This document shows, piece after piece, positions 6,439-15,393 of a stretch of 64,000 nt of DNA. Positions within the stretch are counted from its first letter, which is position 1. The number at the start of each line of letters is the position of its first letter. The notes beneath the pieces were generated by a model that searched no databases, was not told the origin of the DNA, and saw only the letters and a list, made by a program, of their open reading frames with translations. Where the stretch lies: assembly GCA_019745975.1 (NCBI GenBank), contig JAIESQ010000084.1, forward strand, positions 31,427 to 95,426. The letters are read 5' to 3'. The DNA is from Pirellulales bacterium (GTDB lineage: Bacteria > Planctomycetota > Planctomycetia > Pirellulales > JAEUIK01). Both the position numbers and the translations under genes were made by a program.

Positions 6439-8325
6439 TCACGACTTGGGCGCGAGCTGTCCGCGGATGTAGTCAAGCGCCTTGTGCAACTGACGATCGA
6501 CAAACTCGCCGCGCGGCGCGGGCTCGTCGCTCTCGTCGGCGTCGTCCGTGCCCCCTTCTCCATCGGTGGGCTCATCGTCGCCTGGCGCTGCTTCCGCTGG
6601 GGGTGTGTCGGTTGCAGGCGCGTCAGTCGCGGGTTCGTCGACGGCCGGCGCTTCCGTCGGCTCGTCAGCGGCCGGTTTGTTCGCGGCCGACGGACTTTCG
6701 GCCGCGTTCGATTCGGTCGGCTTCGTTTCATCCGGAGTCGACTCCGCCGGCTTGCCCTCCTCGGACGAACTCTCCGTCGGTGGCTGCGCAGTGGGCTTCT
6801 CTTCGGCGGGCTTCGCTTCTGTGGGCTTTTCCTCGGCAGGTTTCTCTTCAGCCGGTTTCGATTCGCCCCCTTCAGGCGTGGCGACCTGCGTTTCGGCCGG
6901 CTTGCGTTCGTGGACGGGCAAAACATCGCGCTGGCGCCGGGACGCCACGAGCTCGCGCAGCTCGCTTTGACGGAGCTTCACTTCGTAGCCGGGGTTGGGC
7001 ATCACCCCCCATTCGTCGCTCTCTTTGGCATCGGGAAAGCGGTGGATGTTCTTGCCGCTGGGTCGCAGGTAGCTGGCGGTCGTGAGCTTCAGCGCGCTGC
7101 GCCCGCCTTCGAGCTCGATGACATTCTGCACGCTTCCCTTGCCCCAGGTGCGCTCGCCGACAATGATCGCCCGACCGTGATCCTGCAGGCAAGCGGCGAC
7201 AATTTCGCTCGAGCTGGCACTGAAGTGATTCACGAGCACTGCCATCGGAAAGCCCTCGAACGTTCCTTCGGCCTGGGCCTCCCAAACTCGGGCTTCGCTG
7301 TTGCGCCCTTCGGTGCTGACAATCTTACCGGCCGAAATAAACAGATCGCTCACCTCGATCGCGGCGGTCAACAGCCCGCCAGGATTGAAGCGCAAGTCGA
7401 GCACCAAACCGCGCATCCCCTCTGCCTGCAATTGCTCGAGCGCCTTGCGCAGTTCGTCGACGGTGTCGCGGCTGAAGGTCGAAACGCGGATGTAGCCGAT
7501 CTTCTCCTGCGGATCGAGCAGGTAATTCCAGTGATCGTCGGCCGAGTGGCTGTCGCCCAACACGGTTTCGAGATGCACGATCTCGCGGGTGAGCGTGACC
7601 TTCTGCGGCTCGGTCTGACCGACGTGCACGATGCTGACGGTGACGGTCGTGCCGACTTCACCCTTGAGCTTGCTGACGGCCTCTTCGAGCGTCATGTCGC
7701 CGGTGGGGCGACCTTCGATCTCGGCGATCGTGTCGCCCGATTGCAAGCCGGCGCGGTAGGCGGGGCTGCCGACCAGCGGGCTTAAGACTTTGAGCTTGCC
7801 GTCATCGACAGTGATCTGGATACCGATGCCGCCGAACTGGCTTTCGACGCTGGTGCGGAAGCGCGCGACTTCCTCCGGGGCGATGTAGTTCGAATAGGGA
7901 TCGAGCTTCGAAAGCGCGCCATGGATGGCCGCTTCGATCAGTTCGCGGCGACTGATCGGCTTGACGTAGTTGCGCTCGATCTGGTCGAGCGTGTCGACCA
8001 GTACGCTGAACAGCTCGTAGTATTCGTCGGTCTGCGGATCGGCCGGTTCGACATCGGCCGTGGGGAGAGCGGCGGGCGCGGCCTCGGCGGGTGCGGCAGG
8101 TTCAACTTTCTCGGCCGGAGATTCGGTGGCGGGTGCATCGCTGGCCGCGGGAGCGCCCTCGGGCGCGGGGACTTCCTTCGCGTCTGGCGGAGCAGGCTGG
8201 TCCGCCGGCGCGCTGGATGGCTTGGCTGGCGCGTCTGGGGCGTCTTCGGCTAAGACCGCCGCCATCCGCCCGCAAACGAGCCCCAGAGCAAGCACCCCGA
8301 TCCAGACGAGTCCTCGGCGCTGCAT
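6439..8325 (-). CDS. S41 family C-terminal processing peptidase
   Basis: About 628 residues from the ATG at 8325 (the frame is open further upstream but without a convincing start). It has a signal peptide (MQRRGLVWIGVLALGLVCGRMAAVLA), an Ala/Pro/Glu-rich linker to about residue 85, a helical segment, a PDZ domain (FGGIGIQITVDDGKLKV onward) and the S41 catalytic domain. The nucleophile Ser lies in NHFSASSSEIVA, and the general-base Lys lies in VGERTWGKGSVQ, the Ser-Lys dyad of Prc/CtpA enzymes. The C-terminal part (about 130 residues) is a repetitive PAEEKPTEAKP-like region rich in Glu, Pro, Ala and Thr, probably disordered. It should cleave C-terminal tails of envelope proteins in the periplasm. 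A good promoter (TTGCTG-N17-TATACT) lies 64-92 bp upstream. Confidence 0.93.
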   Translation of the reverse strand: MQRRGLVWIGVLALGLVCGRMAAVLAEDAPDAPAKPSSAPADQPAPPDAKEVPAPEGAPAASDAPATESPAEKVEPAAPAEAAPAALPTADVEPADPQTDEYYELFSVLVDTLDQIERNYVKPISRRELIEAAIHGALSKLDPYSNYIAPEEVARFRTSVESQFGGIGIQITVDDGKLKVLSPLVGSPAYRAGLQSGDTIAEIEGRPTGDMTLEEAVSKLKGEVGTTVTVSIVHVGQTEPQKVTLTREIVHLETVLGDSHSADDHWNYLLDPQEKIGYIRVSTFSRDTVDELRKALEQLQAEGMRGLVLDLRFNPGGLLTAAIEVSDLFISAGKIVSTEGRNSEARVWEAQAEGTFEGFPMAVLVNHFSASSSEIVAACLQDHGRAIIVGERTWGKGSVQNVIELEGGRSALKLTTASYLRPSGKNIHRFPDAKESDEWGVMPNPGYEVKLRQSELRELVASRRQRDVLPVHERKPAETQVATPEGGESKPAEEKPAEEKPTEAKPAEEKPTAQPPTESSSEEGKPAESTPDETKPTESNAAESPSAANKPAADEPTEAPAVDEPATDAPATDTPPAEAAPGDDEPTDGEGGTDDADESDEPAPRGEFVDRQLHKALDYIRGQLAPKS

Positions 8326-8388
8326 GGTTCGAGTCCCTTTCAATGGGGCGAGCCGGGCGCAAGTTCTGTCAATTGCGCAACTTGTGAT

Positions 8389-8417
8389 AGTATAGGCAAT
8401 GCCTGTGGGGCCAGCAA
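8389..8417 (-). promoter_or_regulatory. Sigma-70-type promoter for the S41 peptidase gene
   Basis: On the minus strand, TTGCTG (8412-8417) and TATACT (8389-8394) are separated by 17 bp. The implied 5' leader to the ATG at 8325 is about 55-60 nt. Confidence 0.55.
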
Positions 8418-8469
8418 CAAAAGCAGGGATCCGGGCAGGGCCATTCACTGTTTCAAGCTAGGTCGATTG

Positions 8470-8555
8470 GGGTGCCATGCTCCACGCTTGCGTGGGCATG
8501 CACGAAGTCATCGCCGCATGCCCACTTCGGAGTACCTTCAGTGGGCATGGCACCC
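8470..8555. repeat. 86-bp imperfect inverted repeat (family C)
   Basis: Terminal 11-bp arms GGGTGCCATGC (8470-8480) and GCATGGCACCC (8545-8555) are perfect complements. Inside are further pairings: CCACGCTTGCGTGG near 8482-8495, and GCATGC copies on each side. It occupies the 372-bp gene-free stretch between the methyltransferase gene and the S41 peptidase gene. The rest of that stretch holds only the peptidase promoter. Confidence 0.75.
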
Positions 8556-8697
8556 GACTTTCTGTCTCCTCCAGATTGACGAAGTGCGCAGCTCTGGGGA
8601 TCCGGGATCGGGGCCGGGTGGCAGCAGCGCGGTTGGGCCCGTCGCGAATCGAGATTTCTCCATTCGTCGATTTGCCCAGGCCCCGATTGTCTGATCC

Positions 8698-9357
8698 CTA
8701 GTCCCTGCTTCGCACGGGTCGGGCGTGATGCACCCAGGCCGGAGGCAGGTTGGCCATGACCAGTTCGCTGCGGAGCCGGTGCTCGCCGAGCCAGCGCGAC
8801 AGCACGCGATCGACGCCGTGCAGTCGGCGGCGTTCATGATCGCGACTTAAGAGGGTCTTTGCCCGGCGGACGGCCGCGTACTCAAAAAACGAGACGACGC
8901 CGCCAGGGCGTAGCAGCCGGCCAAAGGTGGCAAGGATTCGCGCCACGTCGTGGCGGCCGAAATTGTTCAGCGGCAAGCCCGACACGATCAGGTCGTAGGC
9001 GCCGACTTCGGCCACGTCTTCGACCTTGCCGTGCAGCACGCGGACGCGCCCTGCCGCAGACGTGAAGTGCGGGTCACCGGCGAGTCGGCCATTGAGCACG
9101 TCGACGAACGCCGCATTGAACTCGACCAGCACCAGGGCGTCAGCCGGCGCGAGCGCCGCGATCAACTGCCGGGTGACCGCGCCGGTGCCGGGGCCGGCTT
9201 CGAGAATCTTGCGCGGGGTGCCGTGGAACGGCGGCTGACGCACGTAGCGGGCCAGTTCGAGGGCCAGTGCCCGGCCGCTGGGCAAGATCGCCCCGGTAGT
9301 GCGAAAGTTTCGCCGGAACTCGCGAAAGAACAACCGCTGGTGATGCAAGCCGGGCAT
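8698..9357 (-). CDS. Class I SAM-dependent methyltransferase, phospholipid N-methyltransferase-like
   Basis: 219 residues from the ATG at 9357. The S-adenosylmethionine-binding motif I is clear (ILEAGPGTGAVTRQL, residues about 51-65), followed by an acidic strand end (LVLVEFNAAFVDVL) and the motif IV-like region YDLIVSGLPLNNF. The FFREFRRNFRTTGAILPSGRALA start and the SGLPLNNF motif are typical of bacterial phosphatidylethanolamine N-methyltransferase (PmtA)-like and KsgA-related small methyltransferases. A lipid head-group substrate is therefore plausible but not proven. The protein has no signal peptide or membrane helix. No same-operon partner is evident. Confidence 0.8.
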   Translation of the reverse strand: MPGLHHQRLFFREFRRNFRTTGAILPSGRALALELARYVRQPPFHGTPRKILEAGPGTGAVTRQLIAALAPADALVLVEFNAAFVDVLNGRLAGDPHFTSAAGRVRVLHGKVEDVAEVGAYDLIVSGLPLNNFGRHDVARILATFGRLLRPGGVVSFFEYAAVRRAKTLLSRDHERRRLHGVDRVLSRWLGEHRLRSELVMANLPPAWVHHARPVRSRD

Positions 9358-9490
9358 AGGGCGCTTACTCTACATAATCCTGCGCCCCTTGAGGCGAAGC
9401 GTTGGTCAATTCCAGGGATTGATCGGTCGACGCTGCTCTGGTCCGACCGGGCCGCGACAGCACATCCGAAGCAATCGCCTGGTGAGCAGC

Positions 9491-9820
9491 TCAGTGCTCG
9501 GTAAGGTCCATGCGAAATCTAGCGTTGTCGACCAAAAAAGTCTTCGAACCAGAGTGCACGAAATGCAAGTCTTCGATCCTCGGGCTGCCCTGCAGAAGGT
9601 ACACCAAGACAGTCCCCGCTCCGAGGGGGACGATCTTCGTCCTCGGGTCGTCCTTGCGATTGACGTGTCCGGTCATCATGTCCTGGAAGTAGGTAAACCC
9701 AGTCGCCTTGATCAGCCCGGCGTCGCATTCCTCCACTACCCCGATAAAAAAACGGGTGCTGTCTTTCTCGAACAAGCGGCGATGAACGATCAACACCGTA
9801 TCTTGCGGATTCACAACCAT
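9491..9820 (-). CDS. Conserved-looking hypothetical protein (109 aa)
   Basis: The frame is open as far as 10333, but that upstream part is antisense to the cyclodeaminase gene. The ATG at 9820 has GAGGA five nucleotides upstream and is the likely start. The 109-residue product begins MVVNPQDTVLIVHRRLFEKD and has alternating hydrophobic strands (RFFIGVVEECDAGLIKATGFTY; VLVYLLQG; KTFLVDNARFRMDL). It looks like a small soluble beta-rich domain. There is no signal peptide and no motif I recognise. It could be translated from the same message as the cyclodeaminase homologue 163 bp upstream. Confidence 0.65.
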   Translation of the reverse strand: MVVNPQDTVLIVHRRLFEKDSTRFFIGVVEECDAGLIKATGFTYFQDMMTGHVNRKDDPRTKIVPLGAGTVLVYLLQGSPRIEDLHFVHSGSKTFLVDNARFRMDLTEH

Positions 9821-9983
9821 CGATGTCCTCCTGGTAGCCGGCAGGCATTCGAGTTCCGCCGTCGGTGGCCGAAAACAACGATCGTGGCTTGTACTCAAGC
9901 TGAACCGGCGTCGACGAGTGATTGCCAGGCGGGGCATGAAGCGCGCCGACGACGGGTTGCTTAGTTGCGGTGCATCCTGGTAG

Positions 9984-11004
9984 CTAGGCCAAGCGAAAGC
10001 GTTCGCCAATTCCGCGGTCCAATGCGCATTGGTAGACGAGTTGCCCCAGCGCGATGTCGCAAATCGCCATGCCGATCGGAATGGCCACAATCCGCTCCCG
10101 ATCCGAGTCGCGACCAGGTTTTTGGCCTGCCACAATCTCGCCGATCGTGGCGTAGATGAGGGGCAGGCCGCCAGGGAATTCGGGATCGGGTTGGCCGTCG
10201 GCCGTAAGTCGATCACGGCCGATCTTGTCGAAGTATTCGGCCAAGGGGACGTCGTCGACGATGAACTTGTCTGCTTGCTGCAAGGCTGCGGGCGTGTAGG
10301 CGCAACCCCCTTCGATCCCCACGCCAAACGCACCTGGCTTGAACCACTCGGGCTGGATGACCTGCTCGTCGCCGTTCGTGCAAGTCGCGATCACATCGGC
10401 TCCATCGAGGCACGACCTGTTGTCCGCACAGATGGTTACCTCGCCACGAAAGTGCTCAGGCGTCTGCTCCTTCAGTGTCGCCATAGCGGCGGGGCGCACG
10501 TCGCGGAGTCGAATTTGCGCGAGCGTGGGAAGCTGGTCGATCAGGAACCGCAGGTGCATCGCGCCCTGAAAGCCGCACCCGACCAGAGCCAGTGTTTGGG
10601 CCCCGGCGACTGCGCACCGGCGGGCAACGATGGCGCTCACGGCCGCTGTCCGCAACCCGGTCAGATAACTGCAATCCATCACTGCCAATGGAATGCCGGT
10701 CTCGGTGTCGTTGCAGACCTGTAAACCCGTCACATTGGGCAGGTCTCGCGAGTAATTTTGGGCGAACCCCCCCGACCCATTTCAGACCACAGGCGCCGAG
10801 CTGATGAAGGTACGCGGGCATGGCGTGGATGAAGTTCGCCGGGTCCGTGCCGGTCGGATGCACGCCGATCTTCGGGTGCATCTCGTAGGTTCCGGCGGCG
10901 TGCTCTCGAAGCGCCTGCTCAACCGTGTCAACGACCTGGCGGGGCGTCAGGTTGAGTGCGATCACGTCGCTTTGCGATAACAGCAAGATCGTGATGGGCT
11001 TCAT
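9984..11004 (-). pseudogene. Ornithine cyclodeaminase/mu-crystallin family gene, frameshifted
   Basis: Two frames together make one complete family member. The first, from the ATG at 11004, reads MKPITILLLSQSDVIALNLT... to HQLGACGLKWVGG. The second carries FAQNYSRDLPNVTGLQVCNDTETG onward to the stop at 9984. The break falls in a run of seven C on the plus strand (10767-10773); six would restore a single frame of 339 residues, and the span (1021 nt) is one over a multiple of three. The Rossmann segment (TLALVGCGFQGAMHLRFL) and the family region around KWVGGFAQNY and DCSYLTGLRTAA are intact. Relatives are NAD(P)-dependent ornithine cyclodeaminases, alanine dehydrogenases or ketimine reductases; the substrate is not visible. 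It may be an assembly or sequencing error, or genuine decay. Confidence 0.85.
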
Positions 11005-11248
11005 GCGGGGGACAACTCAGAATAGCCTCGAGACGCAACACCAGATCACTCGTCGGGTACCGGCGGCACGATTATCGCCGTACCGCACCGCCGCGTCGAG
11101 CGACGCGGGCATCGGGCTCCGTGGCGAACGGCGACAACGAGGCGCACAATATAAGCTGCGACCGACCGTTCAACTTATAGCCTGACCGGTGATTGGCAAC
11201 TGGTGCGCAATTAGGTCCCAAGCACACACGAAGAGCGACGCGTCTCGA

Positions 11249-11731
11249 ATGACAGTTTCCCGTGTCGAAGAAGTGCTGGCTCAGCGACTGCGCGCGGTGC
11301 TGGCGCGCGCCGCGGTCGGCAAAGCGCTCGACCAGGGCGACGAGCTCCGAGAAATGCTCAGTGCGCTGGAATGGTATCTACCGTGCGTTCTGGAAGAAAT
11401 ACACGCGTACTGGAAGAACGAGAGCCTCGACGGCGTGCTTTGCTCCAAGCTGACGAGAACCGGGCCCACGAGCGCTGAGCTCTTGGGTATTTGTATCCTA
11501 ATGAACGATCAGACGATCGTGCCGGCTCACGTGCGGCTGCGTCTGAGCAAAACAACCGATGAAATCGAGTGGCTCGAATGTCGGCTCGGCGAACGAGGCA
11601 ATGGCGCCGGAGGCATGATTCGGCATCCGTACGACCAGAGCATCCAGCGACAGCTTTGTGTGATATCTCGGAACATCAACGCTTTCGATTGGGCGTGCGC
11701 CGTCACGTATGGGCAACCTGATCCAAGTTAA
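11249..11731 (+). CDS. Hypothetical protein (160 aa)
   Basis: The frame opens with a GTG at 11189, but the ATG at 11249 is taken as start. The 160-residue product has an N-terminal helical half (VSRVEEVLAQRLRAVLARAAVGKALDQGDELREMLSALEWYLPCVLEEIHAYW) and a mixed C-terminal half (TIVPAHVRLRLSKTTDEIEWLECRLGE). No signal peptide, membrane helix or known motif is seen. The gene is divergent from the cyclodeaminase homologue and convergent with the membrane-protein pair at 11815-12785. I do not recognise a family. The 244 bp before it show no clear promoter. Confidence 0.55.
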   Translation: MTVSRVEEVLAQRLRAVLARAAVGKALDQGDELREMLSALEWYLPCVLEEIHAYWKNESLDGVLCSKLTRTGPTSAELLGICILMNDQTIVPAHVRLRLSKTTDEIEWLECRLGERGNGAGGMIRHPYDQSIQRQLCVISRNINAFDWACAVTYGQPDPS

Positions 11732-11814
11732 CCTCCAAGTCAAGAACCCCGCCGGCGGGCGGAATTCGGCGCGCCTAGCCAAGCCGAGTTGGATCGCGGC
11801 CACCGAGCCTGAAT

Positions 11815-12153
11815 TCAAAACGTTCGGCTAGACGGGTAGTAGCGCCCAAGCACGATGTGCCGCAGCCAGACGAGTGCCACGAGATTCAGCGCCTTGGCCG
11901 CGATCAGCCAGGTCTGGAGCGCATGAGCTTCGCGAAAGTCGCTCAAGCCAAACGTGAGAAAGGCCGCCGCGTACAAAAGTTCGATCGCACTCTGGCGATA
12001 GAGCGCGAATCGAACGGCGACCAAGAGCGCCAGTAGGCACCAGATCGCGCCTTCGACGAGATTGATGCCGCGATAGATTTGCGAGAATGTCGAGTACGGC
12101 GCGGCGTCGAACGACCACCAGGTCGTCGACAACCATTCGACCACGGCGCGCAT
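11815..12153 (-). CDS. Small membrane protein (112 aa)
   Basis: From the ATG at 12153 the frame gives 112 residues beginning MRAVVEWLSTTWWSFDAAPY. There are about three hydrophobic segments (GAIWCLLALLVAVRFALY, AIELLYAAAFLTFGLSDF, LIAAKALNLVALVWLRHIVLG). The longer open frame upstream overlaps the neighbouring gene and looks non-coding. Only 8 bp separate its start from the stop of the zinc-ribbon membrane protein upstream, so the two are probably co-transcribed. No family is recognised. Confidence 0.65.
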   Translation of the reverse strand: MRAVVEWLSTTWWSFDAAPYSTFSQIYRGINLVEGAIWCLLALLVAVRFALYRQSAIELLYAAAFLTFGLSDFREAHALQTWLIAAKALNLVALVWLRHIVLGRYYPSSRTF

Positions 12154-12161
12154 CTCGATAA

Positions 12162-12785
12162 TCACATGCGCGACTGCTGCGCGAAAGCGGTCTTCACGTC
12201 GGGCTGCAGCAGAATCACCAGGCCCCAGATGCCGACCGGCAGCCCAATCAGGCAACAGCAGTTGCCGATATTGATCATGGCCAGAATCGCCGAGGTCATC
12301 GACAGCGTGTACGATTTCAGCCGCAGCATTTGAATGCCGCCGGCAATGATCAGACCGTTGACCACCAGGAACACCCCCTGAATCGCCAGCGCCAAGGGGC
12401 CGACGCCACCCTGCATGAATTGCTGCACAAACGGCGGCGCGTCGGGATCGATCGGCGGCGGCGTAGCGACCATCGACCAGATGCAACTGAAAATCGACAA
12501 AGCCAATCCCAAGCCGCCGACGACCAACAGCGCGATCGCCGGGGCCATCACCTTTCCTCGATTGAGGGGCTGGCCCGGCGCGTAGCCGCCTGACTGGTAG
12601 CCGGGGCTGGCATACGGGTTGATTTGCGTGGGATCGCCCCCCGAAGCGTCGGTCTGCCCGGCGAAGGGGTTGGCGGCCGGCACTTCCATAACATGGCCAG
12701 CCGGACAGCGGACCCGCATCCCTGCCTGTTCATCCTTGGCGAGATAGTTCTTACCGCATTCCTGACAGAATACCGTGATCGGCAT
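12162..12785 (-). CDS. Zinc-ribbon membrane protein
   Basis: 207 residues from the ATG at 12785. The N-terminus holds a small metal-binding ribbon (FCQECGKNYLAKDEQAGMRVRCPAGH, a CxxC...CxxxH pattern). A Pro/Gly/Ser/Tyr-rich linker follows (NPYASPGYQSGGYAPGQPLNRG). Then come about four membrane helices (APAIALLVVGGLGLALSIF, GPLALAIQGVFLVVNGLIIAGG, SMTSAILAMINIGNCCCLIGL, GIWGLVILL). Proteins with a cytoplasmic ribbon, a flexible linker and a membrane domain are common in planctomycetes, with no established function. The short membrane protein gene follows immediately downstream. Confidence 0.75.
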   Translation of the reverse strand: MPITVFCQECGKNYLAKDEQAGMRVRCPAGHVMEVPAANPFAGQTDASGGDPTQINPYASPGYQSGGYAPGQPLNRGKVMAPAIALLVVGGLGLALSIFSCIWSMVATPPPIDPDAPPFVQQFMQGGVGPLALAIQGVFLVVNGLIIAGGIQMLRLKSYTLSMTSAILAMINIGNCCCLIGLPVGIWGLVILLQPDVKTAFAQQSRM

Positions 12786-12952
12786 GCGGGCGGCCCCCTG
12801 ATGCGAGTGGAACAAAATGATGCCGCGCACGACGCGCGGTCGCAACGCGCCGGTTTGCGGTAAGGTACGGCCTTGGCCGATCGTTTGCCAGAGCGGTTTC
12901 GCCAATTCAAGTCGAGGCGCGCGGCGAAAACAATCGTCGTTTGCGTCCCGCG

Positions 12953-13510
12953 TCATTTCGAGATGGGCGGCGTGATCTTGATCGACTGAAAAAACCGGTC
13001 GACATCGGGGCTGTTGATCTCCGTGCTGTCCCCCTCGGCAACGACTACGATGTGCCGATTGCCCGTCCAGATATCCTCGACGCGGCTATTGACTGCTGAG
13101 TTGCTCGCGAAGTTAAGTTTCAGCCCGACGATTCCGTTGCTGTTTGTTCGGTCTTTCCGCGAGACGCTGGCCGCGAATGACTCGGTCTCGGTAACGACGT
13201 TATCGTGCGCGGCGCTGGCCTGACCGGCGGCAATGGCTTCGGGATAGACGGCGCAAGTGATCAAGAACATCAGTGACGGACCGTTTCCGCGGCCGCGCAC
13301 GGTGACGTACCGCGTGGCTCCCGCTTCTTTCGACGGAACGGCTTCATCCGCGGCATCGAAAGGATTTGGGAACGAGGCCGCGAGCCCCAAGTCCGCGGCG
13401 GAGTAGTTGTGCCAAGGGCTGGTTTTTGGGCCGCCACAGCCAATGGCCAACGATGCCAGCACGACGAACCCGACCAACCGCGAGGTGTGACTCAATTCAA
13501 TTCGACGCAT
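12953..13510 (-). CDS. Predicted lipoprotein (185 aa)
   Basis: The ATG at 13510 is preferred over an in-frame GTG at 13540. The N-terminus MRRIELSHTSRLVGFVVLASLAIGC has a lipobox (LAIG-C), so the protein should be lipidated and anchored on the periplasmic side. The mature part (about 160 residues) starts GGPKTSPWHNYSAADLGLAASFPNPFDAADE and ends TEINSPDVDRFFQSIKITPPISK, a shape similar to planctomycete hypothetical lipoproteins with one compact alpha/beta domain. No catalytic motif is seen. It lies between the zinc-ribbon protein and the WD40 protein on the same strand, with gaps of 72 and 167 bp. Confidence 0.75.
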   Translation of the reverse strand: MRRIELSHTSRLVGFVVLASLAIGCGGPKTSPWHNYSAADLGLAASFPNPFDAADEAVPSKEAGATRYVTVRGRGNGPSLMFLITCAVYPEAIAAGQASAAHDNVVTETESFAASVSRKDRTNSNGIVGLKLNFASNSAVNSRVEDIWTGNRHIVVVAEGDSTEINSPDVDRFFQSIKITPPISK

Positions 13511-13582
13511 GGTGATTGTCTCTTGATCAAGATTTGCCACCGGCCAGACAGCGGTCGAGATCGACCGTGTCCATGCCGGACG

Positions 13583-15133
13583 CTATTTCGCTGCGGATTT
13601 CGACTGGTCTTGTGCTTCGAGATACACATCAACCTCGCGAATCAGTTGCTTGAACGTGATCCGTACCTTGGCGCCTGCCAGGGTGCCTCCGGCGTCGAGT
13701 GCCGCCACGAGGGGGTCGAGCATTTGGGGTGCTCCACCAAACTTGTCGACCAGCGCCTCGCGCAGCCCTGGCAGCGCATGCTCCTTGAAGCCAGCCATCT
13801 TGGGATTCGTGGGGTCGTAGTAATCTTGAAACACGCGCAGCAGCATGCAGGTGGCGAACAGTTCGGCGGCAGTTTCGCCGTAGCGTTCCTTAAGTTGGGC
13901 GGCAAGCTTAGGGCCTTCGGAAAAGACGAGACCTACGTTTGGTCCCTTGGAGTCGGCCGGCAACTCGGGGAGGGTGATCTTGAGCCTTGAGGCGCGCTCC
14001 GCGGCTAGTTTCAGTGCGCCGGGATGGCGGTTCTTGTCGCTCACTTGCAGCACGCCAGTCGTCCAGTCGGCAGCCAACCGCCAGCAATCGAAGGCCGCGG
14101 CGGCCTTGGCCAGTTTGTCGAAGGGTTCTTCGAGTGGGCGCTCCTGCAGGATTCGCTGGGCGTCCCAGGAGGCAAGGGTACCATCTTCGCTGCCGGTGAA
14201 GACGGCGCTCCCGGCTGAGTTCATAGCGACCGCGGTCGCGACATCGTCGTGCGCGCGGATGGCCGCCAAGCGCTGGCCGGTCTGCGCGTGCCAAAACACG
14301 ACGCGATTGTCGTTGCCGGTCGTCGCCAGCCAGACGACATTGGGCGAGAAGACTGCGCTCGTGATCGTGAAGGGATAGTCAAGGTGAAAGATCGGCCGCC
14401 AGTTCGAAGTATCGATGACGCTGTTGCCGGCGAACAAACGGCGGCCGTCGCGCGAAAAGTCTAGGGCCGGTCCTGTGCTGACGAGCTCCGCGACAACCTT
14501 GCCCGACGCGACTTCGATGACCTTGGTTGTGCCCTTCGTCGTAGCCACCAAGTGCTTGCCATCGGGCGAGAATGCGATTGCCTTGATCTCGCCCGACCTG
14601 AGGTCGATCGAACGAGTGGGCCTGGCAGTGCCCATTGATAGTCTGCCATCGACCAGCCAATTCGACGCATCGCAAAGTCGAATCGCGCCATCCTCGCAGC
14701 CGGCGGCCAGCCGATGGCCGTCTGGCGAGAACGCCAGGGATAACGGACATTCGTCCAGGTCGGTGTAAACAACGTGCAGCCGGGGGTCGCTGCGCACCCA
14801 AACGTGCAGTTCGCAGTCGTCGGTGGCGGCCGCGACGAGTGCTCCGTCCGCTCGCATCGCCATGGCAGTCGTTGATGAGAACTCGTCGCCGATCTCCTGT
14901 TCCCAAGTCGGTTGATTGGCAACATCCCATCCGGTCACGACGGCGAGATGACTGGCGACGACCGCCTGACCGTCGGGAGCCACGGCCAGGCTGGCGATCG
15001 ACCAACGATTGTTCCAGCGATGGAGTTGGTAGGGGCTGTTTTCGGCGAGAGCCGTGCTGAAGGTCAAGGACAGCATGGCCGCAAGACAGCAGGCGACTCG
15101 GATGCCTCGATCGCTTCTGAGACTGTTCGCCAT
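13583..15133 (-). CDS. Exported WD40 beta-propeller protein
   Basis: 516 residues from the ATG at 15133. A signal peptide (IRVACCLAAMLSLTFSTALA) is followed by a beta-propeller spanning residues about 40-330. It has WD40-like blades containing AFSPDGHRLAAG, AFSPDGKHLVATT and SAVFSPNVVWLATTG. The last about 170 residues are helical and charged (KLAAQLKERYGETAAELFATCMLLRVFQDYYDP...) and belong to no family I recognise. Unlike the propeller protein at 3343-4767, there is no CxxCH haem motif. A periplasmic scaffold role is inferred from the fold. It is transcribed away from the DUF1549/DUF1501 pair across a 260-bp gap in which I see no clear promoter. Confidence 0.85.
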   Translation of the reverse strand: MANSLRSDRGIRVACCLAAMLSLTFSTALAENSPYQLHRWNNRWSIASLAVAPDGQAVVASHLAVVTGWDVANQPTWEQEIGDEFSSTTAMAMRADGALVAAATDDCELHVWVRSDPRLHVVYTDLDECPLSLAFSPDGHRLAAGCEDGAIRLCDASNWLVDGRLSMGTARPTRSIDLRSGEIKAIAFSPDGKHLVATTKGTTKVIEVASGKVVAELVSTGPALDFSRDGRRLFAGNSVIDTSNWRPIFHLDYPFTITSAVFSPNVVWLATTGNDNRVVFWHAQTGQRLAAIRAHDDVATAVAMNSAGSAVFTGSEDGTLASWDAQRILQERPLEEPFDKLAKAAAAFDCWRLAADWTTGVLQVSDKNRHPGALKLAAERASRLKITLPELPADSKGPNVGLVFSEGPKLAAQLKERYGETAAELFATCMLLRVFQDYYDPTNPKMAGFKEHALPGLREALVDKFGGAPQMLDPLVAALDAGGTLAGAKVRITFKQLIREVDVYLEAQDQSKSAAK

Positions 15134-15393
15134 CGCCTGCGGACCCTTCGGCTAAGTTCCAACGGATTGGGAATCGCCAGCCTAACGCCGACGCGCTTGG
15201 AACGCCCGACACCATGTACGGTCGTGTGGCCTGCGTCTGACGTGGGAGCGCTCGGAATTTGACCACAAACGGCCCATTCGCTAGCCTGACCGGCAGGCAC
15301 GCAGCGGTCATCGTAAGCCGTTGCCACGACGCATGGTAGCGTTGCGTGGCCCGCGAACGGCATGGTCCGTGATGGGACAATCACCGAGTCGAT

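Noticed and set aside
9821..10333. N-terminal extension of the 109-residue hypothetical protein
   Set aside because: It is an alternative frame of the cyclodeaminase gene, whereas the ATG at 9820 has a good Shine-Dalgarno site.
10740..10800. Programmed frameshift in the cyclodeaminase gene
   Set aside because: No family member is known to need one. A seven-base homopolymer is the simplest explanation for an indel or sequencing error.
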